Positions 1 through 4,448 of a DNA stretch of 5,973 nucleotides are shown here, one piece after another; within the stretch, counting starts at the first letter, position 1; each line of letters opens with the position of its first letter. The stretch covers positions 1-5,973 of the forward strand of contig JAHFVB010000330.1 in assembly GCA_023264755.1 (NCBI GenBank), in the 5' to 3' direction. The notes below the pieces were generated by a model. The model was not told where the DNA came from and ran no database searches. It was given only the letters and a program-made list of their open reading frames with translations. The position numbers and the translations under genes are program-made. The DNA is from Mycobacterium sp. GTDB lineage: Bacteria; Actinomycetota; Actinomycetes; Mycobacteriales; Mycobacteriaceae.

Positions 1-103
1 AGCCGCCCAGCCATCGGCTGAACACGCCACTCGAATGACCTGTGAATTTCCTGGTGGGTCCTGCCATGCTTGGTCGGCAGCGGCAAACTCATACCAAACA
101 CCT

Positions 104-109
104 AAGGAG
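104..109 (+). promoter_or_regulatory. Ribosome binding site that fixes the hemophore start
   Basis: AAGGAG lies 7 nt before the ATG at 117. The same frame stays open to a GTG at 42, but nothing there resembles a Shine-Dalgarno, and the longer form would bury the signal peptide behind 25 polar residues. The 117 start is therefore preferred. A poor -35/-10 pair (TTGGTC at 70-75, TACCAA at 92-97) sits just upstream but is too weak to call. Confidence 0.75.
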
Positions 110-116
110 CCAGGCC

Positions 117-494
117 ATGTCGTTCTCTGAAAATCCCGTGCGGCTACTCGCCAGCGGCGGACTCGTCGCGGGCGCCTTGGTCGCCGCCGCCCTGTTCGGT
201 GGCGTGCCTGCCGCACTGGCCGATCAGGACCCGGCTGCCGATCCGCCGAACTGCACCACCGCCGACCTGGAAGGCGTGCGCGCCGGTGTCTCGGCCGCGA
301 CCTCGGTCTACCTGTTCACCCACCCCGACTTCAACTACTTCATGACCAGCCTCGAAGGCGACACCCGGGCCCAGGTCAGCCAAAAGGTGAAGGCGTACAT
401 GGCAACTCATCCCGACACGAAGGCCGACCTGACGGGCATCCGGCAGCCGCTGGTCGACATCAAGAACCGCTGCGGCGCGCCGCCAAGTCCGTAG
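117..494 (+). CDS. Secreted hemophore-like haem-binding protein (mycobacterial hemophore family)
   Basis: The 125-residue product resembles the small mycobacterial haem-binding family typified by Rv0203, which carries haem across the periplasm or cell wall to uptake systems. Residues 1-35 form a Sec signal peptide: a short polar start, a hydrophobic core at about 16-30, and a likely cleavage after Ala-Leu-Ala (33-35), leaving a mature chain of about 90 residues. The mature part has one Cys near each end (C46, C119), which could form a disulfide. It also has a Y65-L-F-T-H69-P motif and a second His in a His-Pro at 98. The Tyr-x3-His spacing equals that of the Rv0203 ligands Tyr59/His63, and H98 fits the place of His89. 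Haem binding is inferred from family and residues. The gene stands alone on the plus strand and ends 3 nt from the convergent rhomboid gene. No haem exporter or MmpL gene is in the window. Family assignment is fairly secure; the physiological ligand is not. Confidence 0.85.
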   Translation: MSFSENPVRLLASGGLVAGALVAAALFGGVPAALADQDPAADPPNCTTADLEGVRAGVSAATSVYLFTHPDFNYFMTSLEGDTRAQVSQKVKAYMATHPDTKADLTGIRQPLVDIKNRCGAPPSP

Positions 495-497
495 CGG

Positions 498-1340
498 TCA
501 CGCGCCGACGGCGTCGAGGATGGCGATGCTGCGCCACCAGACCAGCGCCGTGAACACCAGCATCAACACGACCGCGACTGCGCTCGTCACCAGCGTCCGC
601 TTCTCCTTCGGGGCGTAGGCGTAGACCCCTGCCACCGCGGCCCCCGTGAGCAGCCCGCCGACATGGCCCTGCCAGCTGATGCCCGGCGCGACGAACGTGA
701 TCACCAGGTTGATGACGATGAGCCCGACGATCCCGCGGACGTCCAGGTCGAGTTTGCGGGCCAGCACGAACGCCGCGCCGAAGAGTCCGAAGATCGCGCC
801 CGACGCACCCAGCGTCGGCTGTGCGACGGGCGTCAACAGGTAGACCAGTACGGCGCCACCCAGCAGGCTCAGTGCGTACAGCACGACGAAGCGGGCCTGC
901 CCCAACATCCGCTCGAGGGCGGGACCGGTGAAGTACAGCGCGACCATGTTGAACAAGACGTGCGCGACCCCGGCGTGCAGAAACCCGGAAGTCACCAGGC
1001 GGTAGTACTGGTCGTAGTAGGCGATGCCGCCGGGCCACAGGAAGAACTGCTCGGTCAGGGCGGGCGCCACTTGCTGCGCGACGAACAACACCACGTTCAG
1101 CGCGATGAGCACGTACGTCACCCACGGCTTGTCCACGGGGCGCCCACCGAAGGCAGTGGTGGGCTGCCGCACCGAGCGGGCGCCCTCCTTGACGCAATCG
1201 ACGCACTGGTGCCCGACCGGAGCCGAACGCATGCAATCGGGGCAGATGCCGCGCTGACACCTGGTGCAGCGCACGTAGGTCTCGCGATCGGGGTGTCGAT
1301 AGCAGTACGGCGCCTGCGGTGGAGTGTGTGGAGTGCTCAC
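498..1340 (-). CDS. Rhomboid family intramembrane serine protease with N-terminal zinc-binding domain
   Basis: The 280-residue integral membrane protease probably cleaves substrates within or next to the bilayer. Residues 13-49 carry a cytosolic zinc-binding, B-box-like module with a C-x2-H pair (C13/H16), three C-x2-C pairs (C25/C28, C33/C36, C46/C49) and H44. The rhomboid core runs from about 73 to 240. The catalytic Ser is S180 in G-A-S-G-A-I-F-G and the catalytic His is H226 in G-H-V-G-G. H127-x3-N131 matches the oxyanion-stabilising His/Asn pair of GlpG. About seven hydrophobic segments are visible, the last at about 250-270 after the catalytic His (a 6+1 layout). The start is GTG at 1340. 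An in-frame TGA lies only two codons upstream, so no longer form exists, and a later Met would cut into the zinc module. The ribosome site is poor. The gene follows the thioesterase gene by 40 nt on the same strand, so co-transcription is plausible. In architecture it resembles Rv0110-type rhomboids; the substrate is unknown. Confidence 0.93.
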   Translation of the reverse strand: MSTPHTPPQAPYCYRHPDRETYVRCTRCQRGICPDCMRSAPVGHQCVDCVKEGARSVRQPTTAFGGRPVDKPWVTYVLIALNVVLFVAQQVAPALTEQFFLWPGGIAYYDQYYRLVTSGFLHAGVAHVLFNMVALYFTGPALERMLGQARFVVLYALSLLGGAVLVYLLTPVAQPTLGASGAIFGLFGAAFVLARKLDLDVRGIVGLIVINLVITFVAPGISWQGHVGGLLTGAAVAGVYAYAPKEKRTLVTSAVAVVLMLVFTALVWWRSIAILDAVGA

Positions 1341-1380
1341 GCCTCATTGTGTCGCAGGCCGCGACGGCGCCGGAAACCCC

Positions 1381-2199
1381 TTACCTCCACAGCGCTTCCT
1401 GGCTGGTACTCGCCACCAAGGCGCCGGCGCGGTCGTACAGCGATCCGACGACCAGCCCCCTGGAGTCGCTGTTATTCAGCGACCGCACCTCGTACCGATG
1501 CCATTCATGCGGCCAGAACGGGCGATGGAACCAGACGGCGTGATCGAGGCTGGCCACTTGGTGGCCTTCCTCGTCCAGTGACGTTCCGGGTGGACGCGCG
1601 ACCGGGACCGGCCCGAAGTCCGACATGAAGGTCAAGGTGGCGGCCCGGATGACCGGGTCGGCTTCGATGACGTCCCTGGTCCTGATCCAGAACGGCGGCA
1701 CGGCGAACACCGACTCGTCGCCGGGGGTGACGCGGATTTCGAACAGCTCGGCAAACCCCAGGTTCGACACCTTGGGCACCGCCACGTCGAACTCGAGTGC
1801 GGGGTTACTTGGTGGTTGCCAGTCGGCATCGGGCTCCGGCCGGTGAAACGAGGCGATCATTTCCAGGATCGTCTTGCCGTGCTGGACGGCGGTGACTCGG
1901 CGGGTGTCGAACGAGCGACCGTCGCGGGTCCGCTCGACCTGCAATTCGACGTCGACGCCGTATTCGCCGCCACGCACGAAGTAGAGGTGCAGCGACTGCG
2001 GCAGCTTCTCCGCATCGACCGTGGCGCCCGCGGCGGCCAGCGCCTGCGCGGCGATCAGCCCACCGAACAATCGGCTGCTGGGGCCGCTGCTGGGGTTGGG
2101 CGCGATGAACACGTCGTCGCGGCGCTCGAAGTCGAGCAACTGGGCCATCCAACTGGGCTCGGACGTTGCTGGCCCGGCCGCGGGCTTGACACCTGTCAT
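1381..2199 (-). CDS. tesB: Acyl-CoA thioesterase II (TesB family, double hotdog fold)
   Basis: The 272-residue cytosolic enzyme hydrolyses acyl-CoA to free fatty acid and CoA. It has the length and two-domain layout of TesB. The first hotdog (about 15-120) contains F-G-G-L-I-A-A-Q-A (45-53), the S-L-H-L-Y-F-V-R-G-G block (69-78) and the R-D-G-R-S-F-x-T-R-R-V block (92-102). The second (about 160-272) contains S-D-F-G (193-196), S-L-D-H-A-V-W-F-H-R-P-F (217-228) and a final S-Q-E-A-L-W-R. The E. coli triad Asp204/Thr228/Gln278 maps by motif to D194, S217 and Q267, so Thr is replaced by Ser, which keeps the hydroxyl. The ATG at 2199 is preferred because a possible promoter sits directly before it; the Met at residue 18 is a shorter alternative. 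The gene is divergent from the small ORF/sigma pair and upstream of the rhomboid gene. Substrate chain length cannot be read from the sequence. M. tuberculosis has two paralogues, and I cannot say which is closer. Confidence 0.93.
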   Translation of the reverse strand: MTGVKPAAGPATSEPSWMAQLLDFERRDDVFIAPNPSSGPSSRLFGGLIAAQALAAAGATVDAEKLPQSLHLYFVRGGEYGVDVELQVERTRDGRSFDTRRVTAVQHGKTILEMIASFHRPEPDADWQPPSNPALEFDVAVPKVSNLGFAELFEIRVTPGDESVFAVPPFWIRTRDVIEADPVIRAATLTFMSDFGPVPVARPPGTSLDEEGHQVASLDHAVWFHRPFWPHEWHRYEVRSLNNSDSRGLVVGSLYDRAGALVASTSQEALWR

Positions 2200-2207
2200 C
2201 GAGCGAC

Positions 2208-2234
2208 ACCCTAGCGGACCTGCGCTTATGCCAA
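2208..2234 (-). promoter_or_regulatory. Candidate near-leaderless promoter of tesB
   Basis: On the minus strand a mycobacterial-type -10 hexamer TAGGGT (2213-2208) lies 8 nt before the tesB ATG, and TTGGCA (2234-2229) lies 15 nt further upstream as a possible -35. With this -10, transcription would begin within a few bases of the ATG, giving a leaderless or nearly leaderless mRNA, which is common in mycobacteria. The absence of a good Shine-Dalgarno before the ATG agrees. The spacer is short of the usual 16-18 nt. This is inference from sequence only. Confidence 0.4.
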
Positions 2235-2307
2235 CTCATCCGGGGTATTGCGGCCGGCTCACCAAAAAAGTGTGGGAGTTGAGGCGACCAAACCCTCTCA
2301 ACGGGTG

Positions 2308-2323
2308 GACGCGGCGCCGCGTC
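2308..2323. repeat. 16-bp perfect palindrome in the leader of the small ORF/sigma unit
   Basis: GACGCGGC followed directly by its reverse complement GCCGCGTC forms an uninterrupted palindrome. It ends 8 nt before the GAGAAGGGAG ribosome-site block and 22 nt before the GTG at 2346. As DNA it could be an operator half-site pair. As RNA it could fold into a 6-bp stem with a GCGC loop next to the ribosome site. The high GC content makes chance palindromes more likely than usual, so function is a guess. Around it lie a shorter inverted repeat, GTTGAG (2278-2283) with CTCAAC (2297-2302), and an A6 run (2264-2269). No gene was found in the intergenic stretch 2200-2345. Confidence 0.5.
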
Positions 2324-2333
2324 GCGCGCTGAG

Positions 2334-2340
2334 AAGGGAG
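2334..2340 (+). promoter_or_regulatory. Strong ribosome binding site for the small ORF
   Basis: AAGGGAG, inside the longer purine run GAGAAGGGAG, lies 5 nt before the GTG at 2346. It is one of the best Shine-Dalgarno matches in the window and is far better than anything near the starts of the downstream sigma gene. It is the main reason for calling the 49-codon ORF a real gene. A GTG in another frame at 2350 is also within reach of this site, but that frame runs as a shadow through the sigma gene. Confidence 0.65.
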
Positions 2341-2345
2341 CTTCG

Positions 2346-2495
2346 GTGAGTGCTTCGGGGAATCGCACTGGGTCGGCGGCGGGGAGGTCCGGCCCGCGGT
2401 CAGACCCTGCCATTTCATTACCAGATTCAGCGGCAGATTCATTGCCAGAACGGAAAGTCAGCGACGATGATGTCGAGTTGGGGCACGTCAAGTGA
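2346..2495 (+). CDS. Small 49-residue protein translationally coupled to the sigma factor gene
   Basis: I do not recognise this product. It starts with GTG 5 nt after a strong Shine-Dalgarno, runs 49 codons and stops at TGA (2493-2495), which overlaps the sigma GTG (2492-2494) as GTGA. The peptide is hydrophilic with no signal or membrane segment. Its first third is Gly/Ser/Arg-rich (about residues 2-19), the middle has a Ser-Leu-Pro-Asp / Ser-Leu-Pro-Glu repeat (residues 24-35), and the end is acidic (S-D-D-D-V-E-L, then G-H-V-K). By my count only about 29 of 49 codons end in G or C, clearly fewer than in neighbouring genes, and it contains a TTA codon (2418-2420), rare in such genomes. It may be a sigma-binding or signalling peptide, or simply a leader ORF whose translation feeds ribosomes to the sigma start. 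It could also be non-coding, in which case the good ribosome site and exact GTGA overlap would be coincidence. Confidence 0.55.
   Translation: MSASGNRTGSAAGRSGPRSDPAISLPDSAADSLPERKVSDDDVELGHVK
2414..2448 (+). repeat. Imperfect in-frame direct repeat inside the small ORF
   Basis: TTCATTACCAG (2414-2424) recurs as TTCATTGCCAG (2438-2448), 10 of 11 identical and exactly 24 nt (8 codons) apart. CAGATTCA also occurs twice (2422-2429 and 2434-2441). In the small ORF frame the copies encode Ser-Leu-Pro-Asp and Ser-Leu-Pro-Glu. This stretch is also noticeably richer in A/T than its surroundings. It could reflect a short duplication or a repeated peptide or binding motif. Confidence 0.5.
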
Positions 2496-4015
2496 CCGCT
2501 GGGGGTGGAGCGATGACGGCTTTCGCGACGTCGCAAACGGGGGGACTGGACGACGCCACGCTTGCTCGCGCGGCGGCGGCGGGCGATCGCGCCGCGTTCG
2601 CCGCGATCTACGACCGCTACGCCAATCGGCTCCACGACTTCTGCATCGGCATGCTGCGCGACCGGGAGGCCGCCGCAGACTGCGTGCAGGACGTCTTCGT
2701 CACTGCGGCAACCAAACTGGTGCAATTGCGCGAGCCGGACCGACTGCGGTCGTGGTTATACGCCATCGCCCGGTCCGAGGCACTCGCCCGGATCCGGGCC
2801 CGCAAACGCGAACTGCCCAGCGAGGAACTCCCCGACATGCCCACCGATGAAGCCGAGCTGCCCACCCTGGCTGCCAGAACCGAGCTCGCCGACTTGATCG
2901 CCGAAGCCTGCGGCGGGCTGACCGACCGCGACCGGCTGGTCTACGAGTTGGCCTACCGCCAGAGCCTCGACGGGCCCGAACTCGCCGAGGCGCTCGGAGT
3001 CACCCACAAGAACGCCAACACCCTGGTCGAGCGGCTGCGCGACACCATCGCGCGCTCACTCGGCGCGCTGCTGGTGTGTCGCCGCACCAAAGCCGATCCC
3101 GCCAGGTGCCCGGAGCTCGCCGAACTGCTGACCGATTGGGACGGGCGGTTCACGGTGCTGATGCGCAAGCGGGTCGCGCGCCACGTCGACGGCTGCGCGG
3201 TGTGCGAAGAGGACCGAGCCCAGCTGGTCAGCCCGGCCGCGCTGCTCGGCGCGACACCCGTCGTCATCCCCGCACCGGCTTGGCTGCGTGCGCGCACTCT
3301 CGAACATGCGGTCCCGCCCGCTCCGACCCCCGGAGCCGCCACCGGCGAATCCTGGTGGCCCGACGCCGAACTCGACACCAGTGACCTCCCCGAGCCGTCG
3401 CGTGGCGGTGGTGGCGCGACGCAGGCCCGTCCGAAGCCCCGCGCCAGGGCGGGGCTCGGCGTCGGGTTGGTGGCCTTGGGCATCGGTGCGGCTCTGGTGC
3501 TCTCGCGCCCGGTCGCGCTGCGCGTCGATCCAGCCAACGATCCGAAACCCATGACAGCGACCACGGCGACGACGACCACGTTCCTCACGACGACCCCGAC
3601 GGCGGTCCCCCGGATCGCACCGCCGCCGCCCACCGAGGAGCCGCCGAGCGAGCCGCCGCCCGTCGTCACCACGGCCGACTCCGTCGCTCCGACGTCGGAA
3701 CCGCCGGTCAGCACCACCGCTCAGCTGCCACGCACCCACGATCCCGAGCCGCCCAGCACGACGGCGGCGCCGGTCACCACCAGTCATCCGCGTCCAAAGC
3801 CACGACCTCAGCCGCCCGAGCAGCCGACCAGCGGAACCCAGGCACCACCGGCCAGTAGCACCCCACCGTCGAGCGGGGACGGGACGCCGGCTCCGCCCAA
3901 GCCGCCGAAACCGACCGTCCCCCCGCAGAGTCCGAAGCAACCGCCTCCCGGCAAGCAGGACCCGCAATGTCCGGCCTCGAACCCCGACTGCAACAGCGGG
4001 CCGGTCATCGGCTAG
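2492..4015 (+). CDS. ECF-type RNA polymerase sigma factor fused to a zinc anti-sigma domain, one membrane helix and a Thr/Pro-rich tail
   Basis: This 507-residue protein is far longer than a plain ECF sigma (about 170-200 residues). Numbered from GTG 2492, sigma region 2 spans about 33-106, including C-V-Q-D-V-F (64-69) and the R-L-R-S-W-L-Y-A-I-A-R block (84-94). Region 4 spans about 135-190, with L-T-D-R-D-R at 143-148 and a helix-turn-helix at about 160-185. Next come C206 and H231-x3-C235-x2-C238, the ligand pattern and spacing of RsrA-type zinc anti-sigma domains. An Arg/Lys-rich stretch (313-319) precedes a single hydrophobic helix (about 321-338), suggesting N-in/C-out topology. The rest is low complexity: Thr-rich at 355-371, then Pro/Thr/Ser-rich, with C493 and C500 near the end. 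The likely role is a membrane-tethered sigma factor restrained by its own anti-sigma module until an envelope signal or proteolysis frees it. Target genes and signal are unknown. The GTG start gives the GTGA overlap with the small ORF; ATG 2513 (500 residues) is an alternative with GGGGG 7 nt upstream. The fold resembles actinobacterial ECF groups with C-terminal extensions (ECF52/53-like, from memory). Confidence 0.92.
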   Translation: MTAGGGAMTAFATSQTGGLDDATLARAAAAGDRAAFAAIYDRYANRLHDFCIGMLRDREAAADCVQDVFVTAATKLVQLREPDRLRSWLYAIARSEALARIRARKRELPSEELPDMPTDEAELPTLAARTELADLIAEACGGLTDRDRLVYELAYRQSLDGPELAEALGVTHKNANTLVERLRDTIARSLGALLVCRRTKADPARCPELAELLTDWDGRFTVLMRKRVARHVDGCAVCEEDRAQLVSPAALLGATPVVIPAPAWLRARTLEHAVPPAPTPGAATGESWWPDAELDTSDLPEPSRGGGGATQARPKPRARAGLGVGLVALGIGAALVLSRPVALRVDPANDPKPMTATTATTTTFLTTTPTAVPRIAPPPPTEEPPSEPPPVVTTADSVAPTSEPPVSTTAQLPRTHDPEPPSTTAAPVTTSHPRPKPRPQPPEQPTSGTQAPPASSTPPSSGDGTPAPPKPPKPTVPPQSPKQPPPGKQDPQCPASNPDCNSGPVIG

Positions 4016-4448
4016 TCGGTGGGCGACTCGTGACGAGTGGGCGCACCGCAATCACGAACACCGCCAGCACTACGAACGGCGCCAGCAGCGGCACCCACGG
4101 CAGTTCGACCGGAAGTCCGGTCGCGGCCAAGCCAAGCGCCGACGAGCCCAACACCCAGCCCATCGTGGTCCGGGTCAGCACCTCCTGTGTACCGGCGTGC
4201 CGCAACAAGAGGTAGCCCGCGGCGTTGAGCCCGGCCAACGTGACGAGCATCGGATTCGGGTCCGAAAGCGCAATCGCCACCACCACCGCGCCCACCGCAA
4301 CCGTTGCGGCCCTGGCGAACTGGATCGAGCAGAGCACGGCCCCGGCGGCCACCGTCGCCGCCACCAACGCACGCGCGTCGGCCTGCACGGCCACGGCGGC
4401 CACCATCAGCAGCCCGAACGCCAGGGCGAGCACCCTGACGGAGGTCAT
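4005..4448 (-). CDS. Small integral membrane protein of a MoxR/DUF58 operon
   Basis: The 147-residue product is almost entirely hydrophobic, with about five predicted membrane segments (roughly residues 5-22, 28-43, 46-62, 67-83 and 95-136, the last possibly two helices). A basic C-terminus ends in Arg/Pro/Ser/Thr residues. I see no enzymatic motif. The ATG at 4448 overlaps the DUF58 stop as ATGA, so translational coupling is likely. The same frame stays open far upstream (to about 4856), but that part lies inside the DUF58 gene and is spurious. Position and size match the membrane protein that follows the MoxR3/DUF58 pair in mycobacteria (Rv3162c-like, from memory). It may anchor or assist a MoxR-DUF58 chaperone complex at the membrane. 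Its 3' end overlaps the sigma gene by 11 bp on the opposite strand, and no terminator is visible in the overlap. Confidence 0.85.
   Translation of the reverse strand: MTSVRVLALAFGLLMVAAVAVQADARALVAATVAAGAVLCSIQFARAATVAVGAVVVAIALSDPNPMLVTLAGLNAAGYLLLRHAGTQEVLTRTTMGWVLGSSALGLAATGLPVELPWVPLLAPFVVLAVFVIAVRPLVTSRPPTSR

Noticed and set aside
8..20. Hairpin CAGCC-ATC-GGCTG near the left edge
   Set aside because: The stem is only 5 bp, with no T-run and no visible upstream gene end; too weak for a terminator call.
42..116. N-terminal extension of the hemophore gene from GTG 42
   Set aside because: No ribosome site, and the extension would displace a clear signal peptide; AAGGAG precedes ATG 117.
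503..513. Short CGCC/GGCG hairpin at the junction of the convergent hemophore and rhomboid genes
   Set aside because: A 4-bp stem inside coding sequence is expected by chance at this GC content; not enough for a shared terminator.
663..1628. Long plus-strand open frame across the rhomboid and thioesterase genes
   Set aside because: It is the antisense shadow of two well-supported minus-strand genes; the translation is Arg/Gln/His-rich without domains, as usual for high-GC antisense frames.
1805..2725. Minus-strand frame spanning tesB, the intergenic region and the sigma 5' end
   Set aside because: It overlaps two real genes in other frames and has no recognisable domain or ribosome site.
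3545..4012. Possible tandem DNA repeats in the sigma tail
   Set aside because: The low complexity is at the amino-acid level; I could not find an exact repeated DNA unit by eye.
3056..4051. Long minus-strand open frame opposite the sigma gene
   Set aside because: The Arg/Gly-rich translation mirrors the Pro/Thr-rich tail and lacks any motif; the plus frame has clear sigma and zinc domains.
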